Assembly: GCA_013152475.1 (NCBI GenBank)
Contig: JAADGH010000081.1
Coordinates: 62,001-126,000, forward strand
Source of the DNA: Planctomycetota bacterium
GTDB taxonomy: Bacteria > Planctomycetota > Brocadiia > JAADGH01
Reading direction: 5' to 3'
Length of the DNA: 64,000 bases
Shown: positions 16,648 through 27,824 of the stretch, piece by piece
Layout: each line of letters begins with the position of its first letter
Numbering within the stretch: position 1 is the stretch's first letter
Position numbers and translations under genes: made by a program
Notes under the pieces: generated by a model
Database searches by the model: none
Told to the model about the DNA's origin: nothing
The model's input: only the letters and a program-made list of their open reading frames with translations

Positions 16648-17511
16648 ATGTCCGAAAAACTCGTCGTCAAAACGGAAAAACTGACCAAGGTTTTCGAGGT
16701 CGGATTGCTCAGGCGCCATCGCGTGCGGGCGCTTGACAAACTGGATATCGAGATTCACCAGGGGGAGGTGTTCGGGCTCTTGGGTCCGAACGGATCGGGC
16801 AAATCGACCACGATGAAACTCCTTCTCGGCCTCTTGTTTCCCACATCGGGGAAGATCGAGGTCCTGGGCGCGCCGCCGGATGATGTATCGGCCAAGATGC
16901 AGATCGGCTTCCTTCCCGAGGAATCGTACTTCTACAAGTTTCTCAACGCCGAAGAGACGCTTCGGTTCTACGGGAAGCTTTTCGAGATACCTGCCGACAC
17001 GCTCGAAAAGCGGGCGGGTGAGCTGATCAAGATGGTGGGCCTGCACGAGGCCCGGAAGCGCCCCCTGCGGGGGTACTCAAAAGGCATGTCCCGGCGCATC
17101 GGCCTGGCGCAGGCGCTCATCAACGATCCCAAGCTGATTTTTCTTGACGAACCGACCAGCGGGCTCGATCCCATCGGCAATCGCGAGATGAAGGACTTGG
17201 TCCTCAGACTCAAGGACGAGGGGAAAACGGTCGTGCTTTGCTCGCACCTTCTGGCCGATGTGCAGGACGTGTGCGACCGCATTGCGATCCTCGACAGGGG
17301 GGTCCTGCAGGTGGTCGGACCGATGAAGGACTTGCTTACGCAGCAAGATACCGTCCAAATCCTGGCCAGGAAGCTGCCGGAGGGTTCCTGGGGGCAGGTC
17401 AAAGAGGCGATCCAGCAGGGCGATGCGGAAGTCGTCTCCATGGGGCATCCCACCGCCAGCCTTGAAGACCTCTTCCTAAAAACGGTGGGCAGGAAAGAGA
17501 AAGATGCCTGA
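16648..17511 (+). CDS. ABC transporter ATP-binding protein
   Basis: A 287-residue ATPase of the ABC-2 exporter type. The Walker A motif is GPNGSGKST, the Q-loop region is IGFLPEESYFYKF, and the signature is YSKGMSRRIGLAQAL, a degenerate form of LSGGQ common in this subfamily. Walker B is LIFLDEPTSGLDP and the switch histidine is in CSHLL. The C-terminal ~70 residues (IAILDRGVLQVVG onward) are the usual regulatory tail. It overlaps the permease gene by eight bases, so the two form one transporter. The substrate is unknown. An insertion after FEVGLLRRHRVRAL fits ATPases that serve large-domain permeases. Confidence 0.93.
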   Translation: MSEKLVVKTEKLTKVFEVGLLRRHRVRALDKLDIEIHQGEVFGLLGPNGSGKSTTMKLLLGLLFPTSGKIEVLGAPPDDVSAKMQIGFLPEESYFYKFLNAEETLRFYGKLFEIPADTLEKRAGELIKMVGLHEARKRPLRGYSKGMSRRIGLAQALINDPKLIFLDEPTSGLDPIGNREMKDLVLRLKDEGKTVVLCSHLLADVQDVCDRIAILDRGVLQVVGPMKDLLTQQDTVQILARKLPEGSWGQVKEAIQQGDAEVVSMGHPTASLEDLFLKTVGRKEKDA

Positions 17512-19627
17512 CGTCTCTCTGGTGAAATACATCCTCTGGACGTTTGTTGCGGCCTTCTATGTCTGGTTTCTTATTGCCATGTTCCGCGACCGCAGGCGGG
17601 TGGCCACCCTGGCCAGACATACCTTCGTCGAGTCCCTCCGTCAGCGCATTCTGCTTGTGCCGCTTCTGTTTATGGTGGTTCTGATCTGTACGTCGTTGTT
17701 CTCGGCCGTGTTTCGTGAAGTTGGCCGTGTCCGGATCGTTACTCAGTCCTGCCTTTGGTCGCTGACCGTGTTCGGAATGGTGGTGGCCATCTTGCTCGGC
17801 ACTCGGGGCATCCCGGAGGATGTTGGCGAAAAGACGATCTACTCGGTCATGACAAAGCCGGTCCGTCGCTCGTCCTATCTTGCCGGGAAGATATTCGGGT
17901 TTTCCTTTGTGTGTCTGCTGGTCCTCCTGATCATGGGGACGTTCAGCCTGGTCCTGATCCGATGGGTCGGGCGGAATACCGCCCTGGAAGCGCGCAGGAG
18001 CATCCCCAACGGCACGCTTTCCGTCTACGGCGCCGGCGTGGAAAAACGCGACGGTGCGACCTGGATTGTTCACGAGCCGGGAAGTACGGCGAAATGGGTG
18101 TTTGCCGGCCTGCCCGAACTCGCGCGCGAGGAGAGGGCCGTCATCAGGATGAAGTTCAAGTGCAAGCCCGCGGATGCCTCCAAGCCGATGGCGGTTGCCG
18201 TCGAGCTGCGGAATGCCGACGGGCGCTCCATATATTACGACATAGCTGACGCGCGCAATGAGAAGGAGGCCGTCACGGATGTGCCGGGCCGGTTCATGGT
18301 CAAGGGGCAGTTGGAAGTGATTGTCGCACCGTTGGATGGCCGCGATTATATCGAGGAAGACCCGGGAGCGATCGTCGTGACGGCCGCGAAGAAGGAGTAT
18401 CACGCGGAGAGTACGGAACGCAGGACGAACAGTTGGGCGACGTGGCGATTCACGAATATTCCCCTTGTCGACTCGAAGGAAAAGATCGCCGTTCGTGTTC
18501 GTCTTCACGTCAAGCCCGGGGCCGGCAGAAAAGCGATTGCCGGGTGCGTACGTGTCTGCGGCCGGGATGGGGTGGGGCCGCGTCACGATGTGTCCATCGA
18601 GGATGGCAAACCGCTGGATATCCCCATCGAGGATCCCTTTGCCAGCGCCCGCGCAAAGCAGGACATCAGCGGTGTGCTGGATGTGTCTGTGCTACCGGAG
18701 GAGATCGGGGACGCCTACGAGATGTCGAAGGACGCGGTCAGGCTTGTTATCCGGGGCGAGGAAGTGAAGGCGGAGCGGGTGCTGCCCGAGGGGTACGGCC
18801 TCAGGGCCACCGGGGAGATGTACTGGATCTCCCGCGCGCTCCAGCGAACGGCGGTATGGCAATTCGACGACCTCCCGCTCAGGTCCCTGCCGGAGCACCA
18901 GGTGGTTGCGGAGGGTCATTTCAAGATCGGCCGGGCCCGTGAGATCGACCTGCACGTGCGAATGGAAAACCCATCGGCGCCGGAAGTAAGCGTCGAAGAG
19001 GAGATACACGCCGTTCGGGCGAACCGCTACCTGGTCCCGGCGGATCCGGTGGAAGTGACATTCGACCGAAAGATGATCGACTCGCGCGGCCGGGTTGACA
19101 TTCAGATCCGGCGTAAGCAGTCCCATTCCATGGTCGGGCTCCCATTCCGCGACTGTTTCTCGCTGTATGAAAAGCCGGGCAGCTACGACGCGAACTTCTT
19201 CACGGCGGTGACCGTCATCTTCTGCCAACTGGTTCTGATTGTCGCGATCTCAGTGGCGTGTTCCACCACCCTGTCGTGGCCCGTGAGCGCCCTATTTTCG
19301 TTTTTTGTGTTGTTCTGTGGCTACATCATCGACATCATGCGCAACGCGGCGCGTATCATGGGTCCGTCGCTTGGGCACCACGGGCATGGCTCCGTTGAGG
19401 CGGTCCCGTGGGTCGAAAGGGCCTTCAACACGATGATTCAGGTCGTGCTCGGATTCTTGAGTTACGTCCTGCCGGATTTCAGGAAGTTCGAGGTCTCGCA
19501 GGATGTCATCGACAACCGGGCGATCAGCGGGATCTCGATTGTCGGAGCGATCGGATATTCAGCAACCTACGCGGCGATTGCCTTCGTCATCGGATATATC
19601 CTTTTCCGTCGGAGGGAAATCGAGTAG
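17504..19627 (+). CDS. ABC-2-type permease with large repeat-containing extracytoplasmic domain
   Basis: A 707-residue membrane protein. Helices lie at ~10-27, 49-70, 81-99 and 130-152. About 400 hydrophilic residues follow (~155-563), then helices at ~566-588, 592-611, 643-657 and 677-701. The early ATLARHTFVESLRQRIL and KTIYSVMTKPVRRSSYLAGKI segments are typical of ABC-2 permeases. The exported region contains three related units, each opening with W-x-F-x-x-(L/I)-P (residues 198, 314, 452), followed by beta strands and a (K/R)xxxxGxLEVxxxP-like strand. I do not recognise this domain. It may bind the exported substrate or cell-wall material. The partner is the preceding ATPase, and the downstream TPR protein starts two bases after the stop. 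Confidence 0.8.
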   Translation: MPDVSLVKYILWTFVAAFYVWFLIAMFRDRRRVATLARHTFVESLRQRILLVPLLFMVVLICTSLFSAVFREVGRVRIVTQSCLWSLTVFGMVVAILLGTRGIPEDVGEKTIYSVMTKPVRRSSYLAGKIFGFSFVCLLVLLIMGTFSLVLIRWVGRNTALEARRSIPNGTLSVYGAGVEKRDGATWIVHEPGSTAKWVFAGLPELAREERAVIRMKFKCKPADASKPMAVAVELRNADGRSIYYDIADARNEKEAVTDVPGRFMVKGQLEVIVAPLDGRDYIEEDPGAIVVTAAKKEYHAESTERRTNSWATWRFTNIPLVDSKEKIAVRVRLHVKPGAGRKAIAGCVRVCGRDGVGPRHDVSIEDGKPLDIPIEDPFASARAKQDISGVLDVSVLPEEIGDAYEMSKDAVRLVIRGEEVKAERVLPEGYGLRATGEMYWISRALQRTAVWQFDDLPLRSLPEHQVVAEGHFKIGRAREIDLHVRMENPSAPEVSVEEEIHAVRANRYLVPADPVEVTFDRKMIDSRGRVDIQIRRKQSHSMVGLPFRDCFSLYEKPGSYDANFFTAVTVIFCQLVLIVAISVACSTTLSWPVSALFSFFVLFCGYIIDIMRNAARIMGPSLGHHGHGSVEAVPWVERAFNTMIQVVLGFLSYVLPDFRKFEVSQDVIDNRAISGISIVGAIGYSATYAAIAFVIGYILFRRREIE

Positions 19628-19628
19628 A

Positions 19629-20645
19629 ATGTCCGGCGCGAGAAGACGAGGAGCGTTGCTTGCCGGGGCGGTGATTCTGCTTGCCGCCCTGTATCTGGTC
19701 CAGGGCCTTATCACGGCCCTTCAGGAAAAGAGCCCGACCGGGAGGCCGCCACTTCCGACAGTAGAGAGCGCCGCCCAGCTCGTACTCGTGGGCTTTCGTG
19801 CGGTTGTTGTGGATGTATTCTGGATGCAGGCCAGCGATCTGCAGGAGGAAGGACAGATCGACGAGGCCGTAGCGAAGTACGACAAGATCACGAAATTGCA
19901 GCCGGACCTTGCGGACGTGTGGCATTATCTGAGTTGGAACAGCATGTACAATCTGCCGTACGAGCTCGAAGCCGTCGAAGACAAATGGAACGTGATCAAA
20001 CTCGGTGTGGAATACACCGATATGGCCGCCCAGCGCGTGCCGGACAACGGGTTCTTCGACAAAGACATCGGGTTCATGCTCTGGCACCGGTTCGACGACA
20101 GAACGTTCCCGCAGGCGGCGTACCTGCGGAGGAAGTTCCGCGAGTGGAAAGGCAAGACGAATTTCGAGGTGGCCATCGAATGGATGGAGAAGGCCGTCAA
20201 GAGCGAAGAGTTCAAGACACTCGGCGAAGGATCGAAAGATATCTGGCGGCGGCAGATTGGGTATACGCTCGACCGCTGGACCATTCAAGCCTTCGTTGAC
20301 GGCGAATTGGACACGGCGTTGCGCGTCGCCAAACTTGCCGTAGAGAAGTGGGAATGGATATCCCGGTTCAACAAAGGCGACGACCCGGGGATCAACATCA
20401 ACTTCGATCGCCTGGCCGATGCGAAGAAACGTCTCGCTGCGATCAAGTCCTTCATCGCCTCCAAGGAGGCGGCCAAGCAGAAAACGCTTGACAAGGCGAG
20501 CCGTCTTGCGGCAAAAAGTGTGGATATCTGGCAGTCCGTGGTCGATGTGTGGCCGAGCGGACCGGACCTGCCGGCGCTGCAAACAGCGACCGCATGGTTA
20601 GAAAGACTGAACGCCGACAAGAAGGCAGAGAAGAGCGAACCCTAA
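19629..20645 (+). CDS. Membrane-anchored TPR-like protein
   Basis: A 338-residue protein with an N-terminal transmembrane or signal-anchor helix (LLAGAVILLAALYLVQGLI, ~10-28). Helical repeats follow, including EEGQIDEAVAKYDKITKLQPDLADVWHYLSW, a recognisable tetratricopeptide unit. The remainder is helical, with a charged C-terminus. It starts right after the ABC permease stop, so it is probably an accessory protein of that exporter, but there is no direct evidence of function. The hydrophobic stretch VLVGFRAVVVDVFWMQASDL after the anchor resembles proteins annotated in planctomycete and deltaproteobacterial genomes as hypothetical. Confidence 0.75.
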   Translation: MSGARRRGALLAGAVILLAALYLVQGLITALQEKSPTGRPPLPTVESAAQLVLVGFRAVVVDVFWMQASDLQEEGQIDEAVAKYDKITKLQPDLADVWHYLSWNSMYNLPYELEAVEDKWNVIKLGVEYTDMAAQRVPDNGFFDKDIGFMLWHRFDDRTFPQAAYLRRKFREWKGKTNFEVAIEWMEKAVKSEEFKTLGEGSKDIWRRQIGYTLDRWTIQAFVDGELDTALRVAKLAVEKWEWISRFNKGDDPGININFDRLADAKKRLAAIKSFIASKEAAKQKTLDKASRLAAKSVDIWQSVVDVWPSGPDLPALQTATAWLERLNADKKAEKSEP

Positions 20646-20674
20646 CAGGAGAAAGTGTGTTGTTGGAGGAAACG

Positions 20675-23161
<2,487 letters not shown>

Positions 23162-23209
23162 AGGACGACTTCGTTTGTGATATCCACTGAGAAGAGGAGG
23201 TGAGGAGCG

Positions 23210-23533
23210 ATGATGGCAGAAGAAAACAACTCACCCATTGGGGAACGAAAGATTTGTCCAAACCCGGACTGCCAGTTCGACAAGAGCACGCCTCGGGCGA
23301 ATTTCTGTATTCTCTGCGGCACGCTGTTGTACGCGCGTTGTGACGATTGCCTGGCGGAGAACCCGATGTATGCGAGTTTCTGTCATTTCTGTGGGGCCAA
23401 TTTGGAGGAGCTGCGTGAGGAGCAGAGTCACGCCCCTGCGCCGCCCCCCCGTCCGGAGGAGGCGGATGACCAGACCGACGCCTCCCCAGAGGAGGAAAAC
23501 AAAGATAAAGGAAACATCTTCGATATCAGCTAA
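23210..23533 (+). CDS. Small double zinc-ribbon protein
   Basis: A 107-residue protein with two treble-clef/zinc-ribbon modules: CPNPDCQF...CILCG and CDDCLAE...CHFCG, each with four cysteines. A proline-rich and then acidic tail follows (APAPPPRPEEADDQTD...). Such double zinc-ribbon proteins are common and usually uncharacterised. The start has two tandem ATGs (23210, 23213) behind GAGGTGAGGAG. The 3' end overlaps the predicted RsfS start by about 68 bases in another frame, so the two are probably co-translated. Confidence 0.8.
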   Translation: MMAEENNSPIGERKICPNPDCQFDKSTPRANFCILCGTLLYARCDDCLAENPMYASFCHFCGANLEELREEQSHAPAPPPRPEEADDQTDASPEEENKDKGNIFDIS

Positions 23534-23918
23534 GGAGACCGCACTCCGCTGCGCAGCCATTGCGGATGACAAGAAGGCCGAGGACATCCTGGTGCTTGAC
23601 ATCAGGAAGGTAACGTTCCTCGCTGATTACTTCGTGATCTGCACAGGGTTTAACACCCGGCAGTTGCAGACCATCGCAGACGAAATCTCAAAAACCATGA
23701 AGGCCCTCGGCGCAAATCGCCTGGGCGCCGCCGGCTATAACGAAGCCATGTGGGTCCTCCTCGACTATGGTGACGTGGTCGTTCATCTGTTTGACACGGA
23801 GGCCCGCGAATTGTACAAACTTGAGGACCTGTGGGGTGATGCAACCCGGGTGCGGTGGCGCGCCGCGCTGGAGAAGCTTGGGCCGGCATCCGCGTGTCGG
23901 ACCAAGGCCAGTTCATGA
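23466..23918 (+). CDS. rsfS: Ribosomal silencing factor RsfS
   Basis: The RsfS (DUF143/Iojap) domain is unambiguous: ETALRCAAIADDKKAEDILVLDI, LADYFVICTGFNTRQLQTIADEI, GYNEAMWVLLDYGDVVVHLFD and ELYKLEDLWGDA. The protein binds uL14 and blocks 30S-50S joining when nutrients are scarce. No ATG, GTG or TTG lies just before the domain, so the ATG at 23466, preceded by a strong GGAGGAGG, is chosen. It gives 150 residues with a basic 22-residue N-terminal extension and a 68-base overlap with the zinc-ribbon gene. The stop overlaps the next start (ATGA). Confidence 0.88.
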   Translation: MTRPTPPQRRKTKIKETSSISAKETALRCAAIADDKKAEDILVLDIRKVTFLADYFVICTGFNTRQLQTIADEISKTMKALGANRLGAAGYNEAMWVLLDYGDVVVHLFDTEARELYKLEDLWGDATRVRWRAALEKLGPASACRTKASS

Positions 23919-24871
23919 GAGCGTTACTCTACAAGGACGCGAAGCTGACGTTTCTGGCGGACCACCCCATACCCGCCCGCAAATCGGGCGAGGCGCTCGT
24001 TCGCGTCACGCTGGCGGGCATATGCAACACCGATATCGAGATTGCCAAGGGATACATGGAATTCGAAGGGGTCCTCGGCCACGAATTCGTGGGGGTGGTG
24101 GAGGAAGCGGACACGGCCGAACTGATCGGAAAGCGTGTCGTCGGGGAAATCAACTGTGCGTGCGGCGCGTGCGAGACCTGTGCGAATGGCCTGAGCCGTC
24201 ATTGCCCCCATCGGACGGTCCTCGGCATTCATGGACGCGACGGGGCCTTTGCGGACTATCTGGCCCTCCCGCAGGCGAACCTTCACGCGGTACCCGACGA
24301 TCTGGCGGATGAGGAGGCGGTATTCGTCGAACCGTTGGCCGCCGCCTTCGAAATCCTGGAGCAGGTGTCCGTCTCCAGCAGCGACCGCGTTGCGGTTCTT
24401 GGCGACGGCAAGCTGGGCCTGCTTGCCGCCCAGGTCGTGGCAGGCGCCGGATGCGATCCCTTGCTCCTGGGCAAGCATGTGTCGAAACTGAGGATCGTTT
24501 ACGAGCGCGGCGGGCGAACGGCTTTTCTCAAATGCAATACCAAACAGGACCTGGACATCGTGGTGGATTGCACCGGAGCGGCTGCGGGGTTCAACCTGGC
24601 GTGTGACCTCGCACGCCCGCGCGGCACGGTCGTGTTGAAAAGCACGGTGGCCGGGGACGCGCAGCTCAACCTGGCCCAGGTTGTCATTGACGAGCTGACA
24701 ATCGTTGGCTCCCGGTGCGGGCCGTTCCGCCCGGCGCTGGAGGCCCTGCGCAAGAAAGAAGTGGCGGTGAAGCCGTTGATCACCGCCCAATATCCCTTTG
24801 CGGAGGCGTTGGAGGCGTTCGAGAGGGCCGCTGTGCCAGGTACGCTCAAGATTCTTCTGGACATGACCTAA
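23915..24871 (+). CDS. Zinc-dependent medium-chain alcohol/polyol dehydrogenase
   Basis: A 318-residue MDR-family dehydrogenase. Catalytic zinc ligands are Cys37 (GICNTDIE) and His56-Glu57 (LGHEFVGVV). The structural zinc loop has Cys83, 86, 89 and 97 (CGACETCANGLSRHC). The nucleotide-binding loop is VLGDGKLGLLAAQV. It is shorter than the ~345-residue norm because the region after the Rossmann start is compact (SKLRIVYERGGRT). Likely substrates are polyols or secondary alcohols of sugars. It is translationally coupled to rsfS and followed after 28 bases by a Gfo/Idh dehydrogenase, so it may be the first gene of the sugar-oxidising block. Confidence 0.9.
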   Translation: MRALLYKDAKLTFLADHPIPARKSGEALVRVTLAGICNTDIEIAKGYMEFEGVLGHEFVGVVEEADTAELIGKRVVGEINCACGACETCANGLSRHCPHRTVLGIHGRDGAFADYLALPQANLHAVPDDLADEEAVFVEPLAAAFEILEQVSVSSSDRVAVLGDGKLGLLAAQVVAGAGCDPLLLGKHVSKLRIVYERGGRTAFLKCNTKQDLDIVVDCTGAAAGFNLACDLARPRGTVVLKSTVAGDAQLNLAQVVIDELTIVGSRCGPFRPALEALRKKEVAVKPLITAQYPFAEALEAFERAAVPGTLKILLDMT

Positions 24872-24899
24872 GTTATAGTTGATTTGGAGAGGATCGATT

Positions 24900-25898
24900 A
24901 TGGCCGGAAAGTTACGCGTTGGGATAATCGGGTGTGGAGGAAATGCTCGAGGTCACGGCAATCGCCTGTCGAAGATACCGGATGCGCAGATCGTCGCCAT
25001 CACCGACGTGAGCAATGACGCCCTCGATGCCTTTCGGAAAACGGTGGCCGGTGCGGATAACCTGCCCGCATACAAAGACTACGCGAAGATGCTCAAGGAG
25101 ATCGACCTGGATGCCGTGGAGATCAGCACCCCCCATACGCTTCACTTCGAGCAAATCATGGCCTGCCTGGAGAACGGTCTGCACGTCCTGTGCGAGAAGC
25201 CGATGGTCTGCACCGTGGACCATGCGAAAAAGGTCTGCAAAAAGGCCAAGGCATCCAAGAAGCACCTGATGATTTCCTACCAGCGCCACTTGATGGGCCC
25301 GTACGTGTATGCGCAGAATGCCATTGCGAACGGCCAACTCGGCCCGCCCACCTTCCTGACCGCCTGGCAGAGCCAGAACTGGATGGAGGCCACGAAGCGG
25401 TGGCGCGGTGATCCGAAGCTCAGCGGCGGCGGCCAGCTCAATGACAGCGGCTCGCACATGATCGATGTCCTGCTCTGGATCACCGGCCTCCAGCCGAAGG
25501 AGGTCTTCGCCTTCGTGGACAAGCGGGGCGCGAAGGTGGATGCCGTGAGCGCGATCTCTGTCGAGTTCACCAACGGCGCCTCAGGCAACATCTCGATCAT
25601 CGGCGACTGCGTCGGGCCGCGCTTCAAGGTCTACGAGGAAATCCTCCTCTGGTGCAAAGGCGGCCAGTTGGTGATCCGGGACAATCAGCTCTTCCGCCGC
25701 GATGGCGATGCGGAGCCCTTCCAGGTCCCTCCCGAGGGCCTGCCGAAGGACAACAACCCGGACCAGGCCTTCGTCGATCTCATCTGCGGCCGCGCCCCGA
25801 ATGTCGTTCCGCCCGAGTGCGGTCTGCGGGTCATTCAGTTGACCGAAGGCGCGTGGAAGTCCGCCGAGACGGGCAAGCCGGTGAAAGTCAAGACGTAA
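24900..25898 (+). CDS. Gfo/Idh/MocA-family oxidoreductase
   Basis: A 332-residue NAD(P)-dependent oxidoreductase with a canonical Rossmann motif (GIIGCGGNARGHG), TDVSNDALDAF, the catalytic-lysine motif CEKPMVC at about residue 100, and the substrate-domain signature GGGQLNDSGSHMIDVLLW with the conserved Asp/His pair. GGAGAGG nine bases before the ATG fixes the start. A 10-bp inverted repeat follows the stop. It sits between a zinc alcohol dehydrogenase and a carbohydrate-deacetylase-like gene, consistent with inositol or modified-sugar catabolism. The exact substrate cannot be read from sequence. Confidence 0.92.
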   Translation: MAGKLRVGIIGCGGNARGHGNRLSKIPDAQIVAITDVSNDALDAFRKTVAGADNLPAYKDYAKMLKEIDLDAVEISTPHTLHFEQIMACLENGLHVLCEKPMVCTVDHAKKVCKKAKASKKHLMISYQRHLMGPYVYAQNAIANGQLGPPTFLTAWQSQNWMEATKRWRGDPKLSGGGQLNDSGSHMIDVLLWITGLQPKEVFAFVDKRGAKVDAVSAISVEFTNGASGNISIIGDCVGPRFKVYEEILLWCKGGQLVIRDNQLFRRDGDAEPFQVPPEGLPKDNNPDQAFVDLICGRAPNVVPPECGLRVIQLTEGAWKSAETGKPVKVKT

Positions 25899-25907
25899 GG
25901 TGTTCAA

Positions 25908-25949
25908 CAGCGTGCGGGGCTATGGGTTCAAAGCCGGCTCCGCACGCTG
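25908..25949. repeat. Intergenic hairpin (10-bp perfect inverted repeat)
   Basis: CAGCGTGCGG (25908-25917) pairs with CCGCACGCTG (25940-25949), and an inner GGCT/AGCC can extend the fold. There is no T-run after it, so it may be a processing or stability element or a weak terminator rather than a classic Rho-independent one. Confidence 0.55.
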
Positions 25950-25996
25950 CATCATGTACAGCGCCGAGTGCTGGTGCAGCGCAATGAGGTGACCCC

Positions 25997-27784
25997 ATGG
26001 CGACGTCTGTCGTCGCGTTCAACTACGACCCCGATCTGCGCGATGCGGCAAACCGGGCCGGGCACAACTACTGGCATGAGTATGTTAAGGAGATTTGCGA
26101 CCACCTCGGCCTTACGGCCGAGGCCGTTCCGCGCACTGCTCTGGCGGACGGGAACCTATCCGACCGGCGGGTTATCCTTCTTGGCTCACTGAGCGGTGAG
26201 AATCTGCCCGCGGCGCTGCCTTTCGCCCTTTGCGACTGGGTGCAGGCGGGCGGAGTTCTCATCAGCTTTGCCACCGAAGGCCTTGATGATCTGTTCGGGA
26301 ACACCTGCGCCTCTTGCACGCCGCAGCCTTCCGACGATTTCACGCTCGCCGCACGGTTCTCGTTGGCGACCCACCCGCTGACCGAAGGCATCCACTCCGA
26401 TCTGCACCCGGATCAAAAGCTCCTCATCTATTCGCATGTGCGAATTATGATTCCTCGCGACTCGGACGAGCTTGCCCGGCTCTTCGATCGGGAGGACAAC
26501 GATACCGGCTTTGCCGCCATTACCCATCGGGAGCTCGGAAAGGGCCATGCCTTCTACTTTGCCTTTGATGTTCCGAAGACCCTCTGGGCGATCCAGCAGG
26601 GGCGGCCGGTGGATCGAGACTACGACGGCGATGGCTATCACCGCTTGAGCGATGCTATGGTCACCCGAGGCAGCAACATCGAGGTGATGTATGCCGACGA
26701 GATCATTTTTCTCCTGCAGAACATGATCGGTGTGGCGGGTATTCCGTTGATTCATCAACTGCCCCCGAAGGATGTAGAGGTAGCGGACGCTCTCCTGTAC
26801 TGGGGCGGCGATGACGAGGGCGTCGCTGGCGCGCAGGTCGAGTCGTCACGGTTTATGAAGGAGCTGGGCCTGCCGTACCACCTCAACATCATGCCCCGAA
26901 ACGGAGAGTTTGCCCTGACGGATGGGGAGGCGAAGGAGATCGAGGGGAACGGTCACGAGCTGGCACTGCATGTCAACTTCATCGACGGGTATACGCATCC
27001 CCTTCACTTCACGCGCGATGACATCGGGGAGCAGATGAAGCTGTTCATGCAGCGCTTCGGCCGACCGTCGGTGTGCTCCGTGTTTCACTGGTGTCTCTGG
27101 ACGGGATGGGCGGAGCCGGCCATCTGGCTGTCGGAGTTCGGCGGCAGGGCGGACAACTCGCGCATCCATGCGCCGTCACCGCCGCTCAATCCCGTGAACA
27201 TGCTTGGCTTTTCCTTCGGCACGGCCTTTCCGTTTTACATCTACACCGACCATACCCGCGGCAACAAGCGCCTCGATTTCCTGGTCGAGCCGATCACCGC
27301 ATACGAGGTCGGCTATTCCTACACCGATCCGGAGGCGACCGACTTCGACCTGATCCACAAGTGCCTGGATTTGGCGTGTGCGTACCATCTCACGCTGAAT
27401 ATGTTCTATCACCCCCCGAACGTGGCAAAGCGCGAGAACTGCCGCCGGGCAATCCGCGAGGTTCTGCGCCGTATCGACGAGAAGGAGGTGACAGTCGTTC
27501 ACATGGGCAACGACGAGCTGTGCGGCTGGTGGAACGCTCGAACTGTGTCCAGCATCGAAGACATCGAGATCGTGGATGGCGCGGTCCGCGGCGTCGCGAA
27601 CGCGGCGCATCCCCGTGGCATGGTGATCAAGATCTTATTGGGGAAACGTTCGGTGGCCGATGCAACCTGCGATGGGGCGAGCGCACCGGTGAAATCAGAG
27701 CGCAAGTTTGGTCAAAACTGGGCATACATGGTCGTGCCGCAGGGGCGACACGAGCTTGAGGTTACCTTTTCAAGGGAGTCGTAG
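25997..27784 (+). CDS. Cytoplasmic amidotransferase-like / polysaccharide-deacetylase-like fusion protein
   Basis: A 595-residue protein without a signal peptide. Residues ~1-230 look like a class I glutamine-amidotransferase-like (ThuA/BPL_N-type) alpha/beta domain (RRVILLGSLSG, WVQAGGVLISFA, GKGHAFYFAFD). Residues ~260-510 resemble a NodB-type (beta/alpha) deacetylase barrel: ALLYWGGDDEG supplies paired Asp residues, HELALHVNF the histidines, and LNMFYHPPNVAK a further His. The C-terminal ~80 residues form a beta domain. Such fusions occur near sugar-utilisation genes in PVC-type bacteria but are uncharacterised. GAGGTGACCCC precedes the ATG. It is the first gene after the hairpin and 40 bases before an amidohydrolase. 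Confidence 0.6.
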   Translation: MATSVVAFNYDPDLRDAANRAGHNYWHEYVKEICDHLGLTAEAVPRTALADGNLSDRRVILLGSLSGENLPAALPFALCDWVQAGGVLISFATEGLDDLFGNTCASCTPQPSDDFTLAARFSLATHPLTEGIHSDLHPDQKLLIYSHVRIMIPRDSDELARLFDREDNDTGFAAITHRELGKGHAFYFAFDVPKTLWAIQQGRPVDRDYDGDGYHRLSDAMVTRGSNIEVMYADEIIFLLQNMIGVAGIPLIHQLPPKDVEVADALLYWGGDDEGVAGAQVESSRFMKELGLPYHLNIMPRNGEFALTDGEAKEIEGNGHELALHVNFIDGYTHPLHFTRDDIGEQMKLFMQRFGRPSVCSVFHWCLWTGWAEPAIWLSEFGGRADNSRIHAPSPPLNPVNMLGFSFGTAFPFYIYTDHTRGNKRLDFLVEPITAYEVGYSYTDPEATDFDLIHKCLDLACAYHLTLNMFYHPPNVAKRENCRRAIREVLRRIDEKEVTVVHMGNDELCGWWNARTVSSIEDIEIVDGAVRGVANAAHPRGMVIKILLGKRSVADATCDGASAPVKSERKFGQNWAYMVVPQGRHELEVTFSRES

Positions 27785-27824
27785 GGTGGATACGTGGAAG
27801 GAAACGACGAAGCAGGAGTGCAAC

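Noticed and set aside
19503-19628. An N-terminal extension of the TPR protein reading back into the permease gene
   Set aside because: The permease frame is certain. The ATG at 19629 gives a clean membrane-anchor sequence two bases after the permease stop.
25908-25960. A tRNA-like feature, because the hairpin loop contains GGTTCAAA
   Set aside because: The flanking sequence does not form T-, anticodon- and acceptor-stems of a tRNA. It is only a single hairpin.
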